IMG/VR virus record: IMGVR_UViG_3300009180_000113
Span: 1-35,724 of that record
Source of the DNA: a virus
Reading direction: 5' to 3' (one strand)
Length of the DNA: 35,724 nucleotides
The notes beneath the pieces are model-generated. The model was given only the letters and a program-made list of their open reading frames with translations, was not told the origin of the DNA and did no database searches. Position 1 is the first letter of the stretch, and every line of letters begins with the position of its first letter. The position numbers and the translations under genes are program-made. Positions 17,513-26,800 of this stretch are shown in pieces.

Positions 17513-18001
17513 ATGCCAGTATTAAATTCAAACGAAATATTTTTCACAGCGTTCGAACCTAAAGTTCAAAATCGCTGGTTAATGACTATTCAGGGTGTTC
17601 CTGCGTATTTGATTCATAAAGTAAAATTTCCTGAAGTAAACTTAAAGGAAATTAAATTAGACCATATTAATGTTTATCGTAAAATCAAAGGAAAAGCTGA
17701 TTGGTCTGATATGACTATGACACTTTGGGATCCAGTTACTCCTTCAGGTGAACAAGTAACAATGGAATGGATTCGTTTATCACATGAATCAGTGACAGGT
17801 AGAGATGGTTACAGTGATTTCTATAAAAAAGACATTACTTTATCAGAACTAGGTCCAGTTGGTGATGTAGTTGGTGAATGGATTATCAAAGGTGCTTTTA
17901 TTAAACAAGCAAATTTTGGAAATGGTGATTATGCATCAGGTGAAGCTACAAAAGACATTGAGTTGACACTTGCTATGGATTATTGCATTCTCAATTATTG
18001 A
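17513..18001 (+). CDS. 19: Tail tube protein (T4 gp19-like)
   Basis: A 162-aa protein, the size of T4 gp19 (163 aa), forming the inner tube of the tail. It shows the tube-fold pattern: EPKVQNRWLMTIQGVPAYLI near residues 14-33, a central DHINVYRKIKGKADWSDMTM segment, LWDPVTPSGEQVTMEWI, and an ending KDIELTLAMDYCILNY. It directly follows the sheath gene and precedes a strong terminator, which fits high, separate expression of these two major tail proteins. Its stop is TGA. Confidence 0.92.
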   Translation: MPVLNSNEIFFTAFEPKVQNRWLMTIQGVPAYLIHKVKFPEVNLKEIKLDHINVYRKIKGKADWSDMTMTLWDPVTPSGEQVTMEWIRLSHESVTGRDGYSDFYKKDITLSELGPVGDVVGEWIIKGAFIKQANFGNGDYASGEATKDIELTLAMDYCILNY

Positions 18002-18037
18002 AATATTATATACCAATCAATTACAAATTTTACAAAG

Positions 18038-18067
18038 AAGCTTGGCAGAAATGTCAAGCTTTTTTTT
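18038..18067 (+). terminator. Rho-independent terminator after tail tube gene
   Basis: AAGCTTGGCA (18038-18047) pairs with TGTCAAGCTT (18052-18061) around a GAAA tetraloop, with one G-T pair, then a run of seven Ts. A textbook intrinsic terminator. Confidence 0.93.
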
Positions 18068-18075
18068 GTATCTAC

Positions 18076-18085
18076 ATATTTATCA
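18076..18085 (+). promoter_or_regulatory. Late-type leader box ATATTTATCA
   Basis: Copy of the late box ending 12 bases before the ATG at 18098. A forward ATAAATA string (18085-18091) follows at once. Confidence 0.5.
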
Positions 18086-18097
18086 TAAATAAAGTAT

Positions 18098-18856
18098 ATG
18101 TCAGAATTTCGTTTTCCATCAGAAGTTATAGATTTACCAAGTAAAGGTTTAGTCTATCCAGAATCAAGTCCACTATCATCAGGTACAATTGAATTAAAAT
18201 ACATGTCAGCTCGTGAAGAAGACATTTTAACAAATTCAAATTTTATTGAAAAAGGTATTGTAATTGATAAATTACTACAGTCTTTAATAGTTACTAAAAT
18301 TGACTATGATGAATTAATTACAGGAGATAAAAATGCTATTTTATACGCCGCTCGTATTTTAGGATACGGAGCTAATTATGATATAGAAGTAACAGATAAA
18401 TATGGTAAAAAAATTCCTATAACTATTGATTTAAGTAAATTAGAAAATAAAAAAATTAATGAGTCTTTATTTGAAAGAGGAAAAAATGAATTTAATTTTA
18501 TTTTACCACAAAGTAAATTAACAGTATCTTTTAAACTATTAACATCAGAAGATGAAAAAAATATCCAACAAGAACTTAAAGGATTAAAAAAAGCATTTCC
18601 AAATGATAGTTTTGAAATTACAACTAGACTAAAACATACTATTATAGCTGTAAATAATGACAGAGACGCGGGAAAAATACGTGAAATAGTGGATAATTTA
18701 ATGATTACAGATACTCGTGCGCTTCGTAAATACATTAACGAAATCACACCGGATATTGAATCAACTTTTGATTATACTGATTCTAAAGGTGACGTTGTGG
18801 AGGGCGCCACAATTCCATTAAATATCAACTTTCTTTACCCTGACGCCGGAATATAG
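18098..18856 (+). CDS. gp26-like baseplate/tail assembly protein
   Basis: A 252-aa protein resembling the T4 gp26-type baseplate family. Visible conserved parts: FRFPSEVIDLPSKGLVYPES at the N-terminus, LKYMSAREEDILTNSNFI (residues about 33-50), then AILYAARILGYGANYDIEV, a Lys-rich middle, and NLMITDTRALRKYINEITPD followed by INFLYPDAGI. The order tube, gp26-like, short ORF, tape measure recalls both T4 (26-51) and the tail-assembly chaperone pairs placed before tape measures in other phages. A chaperone role is therefore plausible. The stop is TAG at 18854-18856, followed 10 bases later by a small ORF in another frame. Confidence 0.75.
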   Translation: MSEFRFPSEVIDLPSKGLVYPESSPLSSGTIELKYMSAREEDILTNSNFIEKGIVIDKLLQSLIVTKIDYDELITGDKNAILYAARILGYGANYDIEVTDKYGKKIPITIDLSKLENKKINESLFERGKNEFNFILPQSKLTVSFKLLTSEDEKNIQQELKGLKKAFPNDSFEITTRLKHTIIAVNNDRDAGKIREIVDNLMITDTRALRKYINEITPDIESTFDYTDSKGDVVEGATIPLNINFLYPDAGI

Positions 18857-18866
18857 ACTAATATTC

Positions 18867-19091
18867 ATGGAAGAGGTACATGATTTAGTGTACCATGGTA
18901 AAGGAGGATTTACTTATTATGAGGTATATGATATGCCTGTAACAACCAGACGTTATCATATACAAAAAATTGTAGAATATCTTAAGAAAAAACAAGAAGC
19001 TGAAGAAAAAGCATCTAAAGGAAATTCTCAACCTACTAAATCTACTAAAGTAAATGTTCCTGATTTTATATCTAATGTAAAAAGAAAATAA
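18867..19091 (+). CDS. Short protein between gp26-like and tape measure genes (gp51 position)
   Basis: A 74-aa protein. The N-terminal half (EEVHDLVYHGKGGFTYYEVY, then DMPVTTRRYHIQKIVEYLKK) has the look of a conserved family I associate with T4-like phages. The C-terminal half is low-complexity (QEAEEKASKGNSQPTKSTK) and ends in PDFISNVKRK. The frame is open upstream to 18822, so it overlaps the end of the gp26-like frame by 35 bases, as with frameshifted chaperone extensions such as lambda gpG/gpGT. No obvious slippery site is seen, and the ATG at 18867 is usable. It occupies the place of gene 51 in T4. Function is inferred from position. Confidence 0.65.
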   Translation: MEEVHDLVYHGKGGFTYYEVYDMPVTTRRYHIQKIVEYLKKKQEAEEKASKGNSQPTKSTKVNVPDFISNVKRK

Positions 19092-19095
19092 ATAA

Positions 19096-19105
19096 ATATT
19101 TATTA
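19096..19105 (+). promoter_or_regulatory. Late-type leader box ATATTTATTA inside a 14-bp palindrome
   Basis: The box ends 2 bases before the tape measure ATG. Here it is part of the perfect palindrome aataaatatttatt (19091-19104), so it reads as a box on both strands. Confidence 0.5.
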
Positions 19106-19107
19106 AT

Positions 19108-21369
19108 ATGGCAACACAAGATGAAATTAATGACATAACCAGTGCGGCTGAACGATTAACTAGTGCTTTAAAAGGAGTTGTTGATAGTTTAAAAGATGTA
19201 GTTGGTAATGATTTATTAAAAGTTGGTGATTTTCTTGCAACCTGGACTAAAAAAACTAATGAACTTATAAATTTAAATGATAAAATTACAGATCAATATG
19301 CTGATTTTAATAATCAAGGTGGCGATATTTTAGATTTATCAACTAAAATTAATAATGGAATTATAGCTAGAAGAAAATTAATTGAAGAAACTAATAAATT
19401 AAATAAACTTCAAAACGAGTTTGCTAAGGGTCTTAATGGTATAACCCAACAACAAGTTGATACTCAATATGCCCAAGTAGACATAGAGAAAGATAAAGTT
19501 CAAATATTAGAGGATATAATCAAACAAAACAATGGTGTTTATCAATCATTAAATGGTCAAGAAAAAAAACAACTTGATCTTTATCTTCTTGATAAATTAA
19601 GAAAAGAACAATTAGAAGATTTTGTAGACAATAATAAAGTTTTAAATAATTATTATGAAGCTTATTATGAAAAAGAAACACGAGATGCTTTAGAAAAAAT
19701 ATCATTAGCAAAAGAAAAATTAAATCAATTAAAACAACAAAAAGATCAATTACTTAATAATAATAGTGCTCTTAAACAAACTTTAGGAATATGGGGTGAT
19801 ATTACAGGAGTACTAAAGAAATTTTCATTATCTGCTATTATTGAACAAGCATTTAGTTTAAATAAAGCATTAGTAGAAACAGGAAAACAATTAGGAGTAG
19901 GAAGCAGAGAAGCTAAAGAACTCTCAACATCATATGCATTTTCAGCTGCGTCTGCTGGAACTTTAGCTAGTACAGGTACTACTTTAGTACAAACTCAAAA
20001 GAATATATTACAAGCATCTAATGAATTAAATAAATCTTTAGGAACATCAGCAGTATTTAGTGATAATCAATTAAAAAGTCAAGTTTCTTTAACAAAAGAA
20101 ATGGGCTTTACTGTTGAAGAAGCAACTGATATTTCAAAACTTAGTATTTTAAATGGTATTCAAGCTAAAAGTATTTTAGATACTGTAAATAATCAAACAA
20201 TTTCTTTAGGAAAACAACAAGGAATTTATTTAGACAATAGAAAAATAACAGCAGATGTTGCTAAAGTATCAGGTCAATTAGCTGCCCAATATAAAAATAA
20301 TCCAGAATTACTAGCTAAAGCAGTAATAGAAACTGCTAAAATTGGTACTAATTTACAAGACGCTGCAAGTGCTGCTAATAATTTATTAAAATTTGAATCA
20401 AGTATTGAAAATGAATTAAAAGCAGAACTATTAACTGGTAAAGCAATAAACTTAGAAAAAGCTCGTGAATTAGCTTTACGTGGTGATGCAGCGGGAGCAG
20501 CTAAAGAATTAAGAGATCAAGTAGGAAGTTTAAGTGAGTTTCAAAATCTTAATGTAATTCAACAAGAAGCTTTAGCATCAGCTATAGGAACTTCAGCTGA
20601 TAAATTAGCAGATCAGTTAAAAATGGAAGAACTTTTAGTCCAAACTGGTGATAAAAGTGTAGCATCTTTAAATGAGCGTAGAAAATCTATGATTGCTAAT
20701 GGACAAGAACAAGAATTTTACGCTGAATTACAACGAGCTAATACATCTGAAGAACTAATCCAAAAACAGCAAGAATTAGGAACACAAGACAAAATGAATT
20801 TACTTGTTGAAAAATTATTAGAAACATTTGGTAGCTTAGCTGAAGGTCCATTAACTTGGATAATAAATAAGATGGCACTTATTGTTAAACATGCTACTAT
20901 GTTTAAATTCATAGCATTAGGAATAGTAGGAGTAATGGCAGGAAAATTTGTTACTAGTTTAATTATGGGAGTAGCACAATACGCAGCTATTAATGCCCAA
21001 ATAGCTTTTCAAAATGCTCAATTAGCTGCTCAAGTTCCAATTCTTCGAACCTTAAAAACAATAGAAGCTGAAAAAGCAATAGCATCTATTGTTGGTGCTG
21101 AAGCATCCACATTAGGTGCAGCTACACCGTTTATTATTGGTGGAATAGCCGCGGTAGTCGCAGCTGCTGGATTAGGTGCTTTTACAGGTGGAGGGGGTGG
21201 AGGAGGAATAGGAGAATATAATGTTAACACTGCTGCTAATGAAAACAATGAAGGTCGTACATCAAGACCAATTATTGTACAAAATAATGTTCAAGTTGAT
21301 TCTAAAATGAATGGCCAAACTGTAGCTTCGTCAATGCATAAATCACAAAATACTATACTGGAAACATAA
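19108..21369 (+). CDS. Tail tape measure protein
   Basis: A 753-aa, mostly helical protein. Long charged coiled-coil regions occupy residues about 1-230 and 400-580. Two hydrophobic segments lie near the C-terminus: FIALGIVGVMAGKFVTSLIM at about 600-620 and FIIGGIAAVVAAAGLGAFTG at about 674-694, followed by a glycine run. This pattern, and the position after tube, gp26-like and short ORFs, fit a tape measure that sets tail length and helps DNA entry. At about 1.5 angstrom per residue the protein would span roughly 110 nm, similar to a T4-sized tail. T4 gp29 is 590 aa. The start must be the ATG at 19108, because no nearby alternative Met exists. Confidence 0.8.
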   Translation: MATQDEINDITSAAERLTSALKGVVDSLKDVVGNDLLKVGDFLATWTKKTNELINLNDKITDQYADFNNQGGDILDLSTKINNGIIARRKLIEETNKLNKLQNEFAKGLNGITQQQVDTQYAQVDIEKDKVQILEDIIKQNNGVYQSLNGQEKKQLDLYLLDKLRKEQLEDFVDNNKVLNNYYEAYYEKETRDALEKISLAKEKLNQLKQQKDQLLNNNSALKQTLGIWGDITGVLKKFSLSAIIEQAFSLNKALVETGKQLGVGSREAKELSTSYAFSAASAGTLASTGTTLVQTQKNILQASNELNKSLGTSAVFSDNQLKSQVSLTKEMGFTVEEATDISKLSILNGIQAKSILDTVNNQTISLGKQQGIYLDNRKITADVAKVSGQLAAQYKNNPELLAKAVIETAKIGTNLQDAASAANNLLKFESSIENELKAELLTGKAINLEKARELALRGDAAGAAKELRDQVGSLSEFQNLNVIQQEALASAIGTSADKLADQLKMEELLVQTGDKSVASLNERRKSMIANGQEQEFYAELQRANTSEELIQKQQELGTQDKMNLLVEKLLETFGSLAEGPLTWIINKMALIVKHATMFKFIALGIVGVMAGKFVTSLIMGVAQYAAINAQIAFQNAQLAAQVPILRTLKTIEAEKAIASIVGAEASTLGAATPFIIGGIAAVVAAAGLGAFTGGGGGGGIGEYNVNTAANENNEGRTSRPIIVQNNVQVDSKMNGQTVASSMHKSQNTILET

Positions 21370-21386
21370 AATTCAATTATTATTTA

Positions 21387-21396
21387 ATATTTATCA
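21387..21396 (+). promoter_or_regulatory. Late-type leader box ATATTTATCA
   Basis: Copy of the late box in the 40-base gap after the tape measure gene, ending 13 bases before the ATG at 21410. Confidence 0.5.
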
Positions 21397-21409
21397 ATAA
21401 ACAACAACT

Positions 21410-21724
21410 ATGGCATATTCATTAAGAGACAGATTATTAGATCCACTTAACACAAGTAGATATGGACTATCAGGTATTCCAGGACCTGATTTTGAAAATT
21501 TAGGTCAAAAATACACATCTGAAATTCAAGCAAGAACTACTTTACCAATTTCAAACACTTTATCTAAATCTCAAGATTTGATTACCGGTAGGGTTTCAAC
21601 ACAAATTCCTGGTTATGCTTATTTCACTAGAAGTACTCAATTAGCTTTTGGTTCAGGTGGTGCTGGTAAACCTGCTCCTTGGGGACCATACAGTTCTAAA
21701 GGTCCAGCTGAAGGTAAATATTAA
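21410..21724 (+). CDS. Hypothetical small baseplate-region protein, 104 aa
   Basis: Not recognised. It opens with AYSLRDRLLDPLNTSRYGLS and IPGPDFENLGQKYTSEIQAR, and the C-terminus is Gly/Pro-rich (FGSGGAGKPAPWGPYSSKGP). No hydrophobic segment or cysteine. Its stop overlaps the next start in the string TAATG, so the two genes are probably translationally coupled, and a role as a partner of the tube-initiator-like protein is possible. The composition suggests an extended protein wrapped on the baseplate, but this is conjecture. Confidence 0.6.
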   Translation: MAYSLRDRLLDPLNTSRYGLSGIPGPDFENLGQKYTSEIQARTTLPISNTLSKSQDLITGRVSTQIPGYAYFTRSTQLAFGSGGAGKPAPWGPYSSKGPAEGKY

Positions 21725-23598
21725 TGGCTAAAAGCTTAAGGGAACTATATGAGGAATCACTGTCAGGTAAATTCACTAGAGTTTATGATGTCTTTGGCTC
21801 TGGTCCTTCACAAGAAACAATTACCTTAGCTGGTCAAACACACATTCCTGCTCCTGTTGAAGGAGATGGTCCTTTTGAGAAAGATGCAGGTAATGATGCT
21901 CTTTTACTATTAAGAGGAGGAATAAATGCTCCTATTGCTGCTGGATTAGATGAAATAAGAATAGGAAAATTTTTACTAAGTACTAATGGAGCGTTAAGTT
22001 TAGTTAAACAATCAGTTTTACAACTTCAAAATCCTAATACATCTTACAGAACTATTGCATTTCCTAAAAATGAAAATTTAACAGACAATCAACTTTTTGA
22101 TTATACTGGTGTTTTAGCATCAGTAGCTGGTACTGCTTTTGGATTACATTTTGATAGACATGGTTTAATTCCATCTACTAATAATGATCCTTACAGTACT
22201 CCTGGAGGTTATTTAAGTTTAAATACTACACCTGATGTTTATGAACCATTTCAATCTAGATTATTAATTTATACACAACCTAATTCAAAATTTAGATCAA
22301 ACACAAATGAAATTGTTGAATTAAATTCTTATTGGGGTGGGTCAAATCCCCTAAGTAAAGATTTTGGTCAAACAAAAATAACAACTGTTCAAAATACTTT
22401 TGGAAGAAACGATGCTATAACCAATAAAGCGGGAAAATGGGCTTATAATGAAATACTCAAATATGGTAGTGAATATTCTAAATTAAGTGGTAGTAATCAA
22501 TTAGTACCTGCAGATTTTAGTAAATATCCAAAAGATTTTAGAAACAAAATTACTTATCAAGAATTTAATATACATAATAGAGTAGGTGTAACTTCAAATC
22601 GTTCAAGTATAGGTAACCCTAACACTACTGTAGACAGTATTAATATTCTTACAATTACTCCAAGAGCTACATTTTATGATAAATCAGATGGAGCTTTAAA
22701 TGATATAAATAGTGGAGCCATTAGTAGTGATCTTATTTACTCAGGTTTATACAATCAAAACAACACTAAAGAAAAAGCTAGAGGAAAATACGGTAGAGAT
22801 ATTATTAAATTTAGAATAGAAATTGTAAATAATGATGCTCCTTTAGCTGTTGGTAAAACAGGCACAGCTTTAAACACAGATGTATTAGCTTTTAGAGCAT
22901 ACTTAGAAAATATGTCAGATAATTTTTCACCCCAATGGAAAGAATTTAATTATATGGGACGAGGTGAATCATTTTTTACATATGAAGGTTTTAAAAGAGA
23001 CATTCAATTTAGTTTTATATTATTTGCCCATTCTGAAGAAGAAATGCCGGCTATATATACTAAATTAAATTATTTAATGTCTAGTATGGCTCCTGATTAT
23101 AATGATAGATATCAAATGAGAGGCAATTATGCTTTACTAACAATAGGAGATTATATTTACCAACAGCCTGGTGTATTTACTAGTATGGTTATAACAGATC
23201 ATTTAACAGCACCTTGGGAAATAGCAGTTGATGAACCTGAATTAAGAGCAAATTTAAATGGATCTAAAGATATTATATCAACTACGAAACAACATGAAGT
23301 TCCAAAATACATGAAAGTAGCTATGACATTTAAACCTATTCATAATTTCTTACCTAAAAGAAATCATAGAAATGATCCACATACTTCAACATTTATTACA
23401 CCTAACTTCAAAATTGGACATCCAAATCATTATTTACCACAAGGTGTACTACCTACAGCAAAAGATAAAGAAGGAAATCCAATTCTTCCAATAAATAATT
23501 TAATTAATCTTCCTAATAATAATGATTTACCATTACCATCATTACCATTAGTACTTTCACAACCACCAGCATTCATAGGACCTAAAAATAATGTCTAG
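21724..23598 (+). CDS. Probable baseplate tube-initiator-like protein (gp48/gp54 type)
   Basis: A 624-aa protein. The N-terminal half is unrecognised (SLRELYEESLSGKFTRVYDV). The region around residues 395-545 has the pattern of tube-like baseplate proteins: RAYLENMSDNFSPQWKEFNY, MGRGESFFTYEGFKRDIQFS, EMPAIYTKLNYLMSSMAPDY, LLTIGDYIYQQPGVFTSMVI and YMKVAMTFKPIHNFLPK. T4 gp48 and gp54, which cap the hub and start tube growth, share this fold with the tube. The N-terminal extension makes this protein about twice as long as they are. The C-terminal tail is Pro/Leu/Asn-rich. It overlaps the next gene by 8 bases and stops with TAG. The assignment rests on pattern and position. Confidence 0.5.
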   Translation: MAKSLRELYEESLSGKFTRVYDVFGSGPSQETITLAGQTHIPAPVEGDGPFEKDAGNDALLLLRGGINAPIAAGLDEIRIGKFLLSTNGALSLVKQSVLQLQNPNTSYRTIAFPKNENLTDNQLFDYTGVLASVAGTAFGLHFDRHGLIPSTNNDPYSTPGGYLSLNTTPDVYEPFQSRLLIYTQPNSKFRSNTNEIVELNSYWGGSNPLSKDFGQTKITTVQNTFGRNDAITNKAGKWAYNEILKYGSEYSKLSGSNQLVPADFSKYPKDFRNKITYQEFNIHNRVGVTSNRSSIGNPNTTVDSINILTITPRATFYDKSDGALNDINSGAISSDLIYSGLYNQNNTKEKARGKYGRDIIKFRIEIVNNDAPLAVGKTGTALNTDVLAFRAYLENMSDNFSPQWKEFNYMGRGESFFTYEGFKRDIQFSFILFAHSEEEMPAIYTKLNYLMSSMAPDYNDRYQMRGNYALLTIGDYIYQQPGVFTSMVITDHLTAPWEIAVDEPELRANLNGSKDIISTTKQHEVPKYMKVAMTFKPIHNFLPKRNHRNDPHTSTFITPNFKIGHPNHYLPQGVLPTAKDKEGNPILPINNLINLPNNNDLPLPSLPLVLSQPPAFIGPKNNV

Positions 23599-23887
23599 AT
23601 ACTCAGATATACCAATACTAAAAACAACAAAAGGTCCTAGATACTATAGTAGTACTAAGTATCCTATGGTAACTGAGTCTACAAATGATTTATATATTAT
23701 AACTCAACAAGGTGATCGTTTAGATAATTTAGCAGCTCAATTTTACAATGATCCTTCATTGTATTGGATTTTTCAAATATCAAATAATTTAAATAGAGAT
23801 TCATTGTTTCCTCCAATAGGACTACAAATGAGAATTCCTCAAAATTTAACACAAATCTTACAAGATTTTTACAATATAAACCAATAA
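23591..23887 (+). CDS. LysM-like baseplate wedge protein (T4 gp53-like)
   Basis: A 98-aa protein whose middle is a LysM-like/tail protein X-like domain: DLYIITQQGDRLDNLAAQFY (from residue about 34), then NDPSLYWIFQISNNLNRDS and PIGLQMRIPQN. Phage proteins of this kind, such as gp53 of T4 and gpX of P2, clamp baseplate parts together around the hub. Position between the tube-initiator-like gene (8-base overlap) and the hub-like gene (5-base gap) agrees. The N-terminus (SRYSDIPILKTTKGPRYYSS) probably inserts into the baseplate. It is shorter than T4 gp53 (196 aa). Confidence 0.75.
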   Translation: MSRYSDIPILKTTKGPRYYSSTKYPMVTESTNDLYIITQQGDRLDNLAAQFYNDPSLYWIFQISNNLNRDSLFPPIGLQMRIPQNLTQILQDFYNINQ

Positions 23888-23892
23888 ATGTT

Positions 23893-26800
23893 ATGAGTAT
23901 ATTTAAAGAAACACTAGCTAGATCTATTCAGGTCCAACTGCAGGCCCGAACTCAAGTAGTTAAAGGTAATGAAACTAATAATTATAGAAATCAATTACTA
24001 CCATGGTATTTAAGTAAAAATTCATGGGTAAGAATGACATCTTTCACTAACTACACATCAGGTAAAGTTGATCTTCCAGGAAAAGGAAATATTAAAACAA
24101 TACCAGATGGACATTATACTGGTGATAATCTTTCTAAAAAATACATTTTAGAAGGAGGAACATTATACACTAAAGCCAATCCTAATACTGATTTATTTGC
24201 TGGTTTAAGATATGGAATGGGAGAACAAAAAAGTGCCTATGCTTCAAATATTGATGTAAGACCAGATGGAACAAAAGATCCACAGTATTTTAGAACATAT
24301 GGTATTAGACCTATGCCTGGAATTACAGGTGTAAATCTTCATACTATTGGAGCTTATGGTTCATTATTTGAAACAACTGTAAAATACTATGCTTGGGACA
24401 TTCATCAATTAAATGAATTAGAACTTTTATTTATGAGACCAGGATACTCAGTATTACTTGAATGGGGATGGTCTCAGTATTTAGACTATGATGAAAAATA
24501 CAATAGAGGAGAAGAAAATGAATCTCTTCCTTCTGATATATCTTTAAATCCTCAAGTGTTTAATGGTGTTACAATAAATCCTTTTGATGAAACATTAAAT
24601 CAAGATAAAATTTATAAACAATTAGACAATTTACGAAAAAAATACAAACACAACTATGACGGGATGTTAGGTTATGTTAAAAACTTTAGTTGGAAAATGA
24701 TGAAAAATGGTGGCTATGAATGTAGTACTACATTAATTTCTATGGGTGAAGTAATTAATACTTTAAAAGTATCAACAAATTTTACTAATTTTAACAAACC
24801 TACTAGTAATACAGCTGATTTTACTAAAATAGATAAAGCAGTTTATAAATTTGATGATTATGAAAACATATTATTATCATTAAAATCATCTGCTGAGGGT
24901 AAGAGAACATATAGTTTTTTAAGTGGTTCACGTATTCTTGAAGAAAAAGAATACAATGGTACTTGGGACATAGACAGAGAAGAGGTAAAAATTTCTCAAA
25001 TATGGGATAGATTAGAAAAAAAAGGATACAGTAGTGTAGTAGAACGACTAAAAACAGAACCTGTAATAAAAGAAATAGACAATGATAGAACCACTAATAA
25101 TTTTTCAACACACGGTGATTATTTTGAATACATTTCTTTTCCATCATGGATGGCTATTATGGGATCATATTTTAATTTTGAGTCATCTAAAACACAAGAA
25201 GGAACTAATCCAGAAAATATAGTAAAAATACTAACTCCATCACTTGATGATTATTGTTTAGCTAGTAAAGACAGTATTTCTACTGATTTAAGTGTTTGTT
25301 TAATAAATAGTTCTCAAGCATTTGTAAAAGAATTTCAACCTTTTAAACCACCACTTTATAAAGAATATAAGGGAACTGGAATTGCACCTATTATAAAAGC
25401 AGCTAAATACAATGAAGAAGGCAATTCAGTTTGGGTTGATGATCAACACTACAGTCAAGTAGATGACTTCTATGAAGGAGAAGGACTAGGCCGAATGGCT
25501 AATATATATTTAAATTTAGATCTTTTACTAAAAGAATACAAAGGAATTAAAGAATCATCAGATGATGAAGGTGTTAATTTAACTACATACATAAATAATA
25601 TATTAAAAAAAGTATCAAATTCTCTTGGTGGTTTAAATAACTTTACATTAAGTACAGCTGGAGTTACTCAAAATGAATTAAAAGTTATTGATCTTTATTA
25701 TTTAGAAAAAAACAGTAAAACAAAATCATCTGGAAAATACTCGTTTGATTTAATGGGCTTAGGCAGTATTTGTAGAGATGTACAAGTAGAATCACAAATA
25801 TTTCAAGAACAATCAACTATAGTTGCTATAGCTGCGCAAAGTCGTGCAAACTTAGGTAGTATCTACAACTCTACACAGGTTTATTTGAATGCTGGACTTG
25901 AAGACAGATTAGCAATAAACAAACAACAAGGAGATGAAAAAAATGATTTATTAAATGCTGGAAATCCTCAAAATTATTTTTATCAAAAATTATTTGAATT
26001 TTTAATTTATGTTAGAAACTGTGTTGTAGGAACAGCTATTGATGAAATTGATCCATCTGTTACTAGTATTAATTCATCTGGTAGAATCACACATACTTCT
26101 AGAAAACTTTTTGCTATTGCTCCTAATGATGGAAATGTTCCATATACTTTTCTAAAACAATTCATGTTAAAATACAGTGGTGAATTAAACTTTAAAGCAC
26201 TTATTCCTTTTAAATTAAAAATAACATTAGATGGAATTGGAGGAATTGTAGTAGGTCAAGTATTTAAAGTTAATCCTAATGTTTTACCAAAAAATTACAT
26301 TGATAAAAATTTAGGATTTGTTGTTACTAAAATTTCACATGATTTAGAAAGAAATGATTGGTCTACAACCTTAGAAACTCAAATTTGTATTTTAGATCAA
26401 GATCAATTTTTTAAAAATGGAAATCCAAAATTAACTGAAGGTTTTTCAAGACAAGGATTTTTAGAATTTGTATCACAAACTGCTAAAGAAGCTATTATTT
26501 GGCCTGTATTAGTAGAGTTTATGGAATATCAAGCATTAAGAAGTATTTGTACTTATTTATTAGTAAATGGAGAAAATAATACTTTTAATTATTTAATAAA
26601 TAAATTAGTTAATAAAAATTTTACTCTAGAAGAATTAAAAAAATGGCAAGATAGAATTACAAATTTTACTGGAGGTCGAGGTTCAACACCTGGTGGTTCA
26701 TCTTCAAGTATTTTAATTTCACCAAATTTATCGACTGGTGGTGTAGGGAATGATAATGATAATGATCTTGTAAAAAACTATTATATAAATCAATTTACTG

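Noticed and set aside
18822-18866. Programmed frameshift joining the gp26-like gene to the 74-aa ORF
   Set aside because: The frames overlap, but I see no slippery heptamer or clear +1 site, and the ATG at 18867 is usable. Kept only as a hypothesis.
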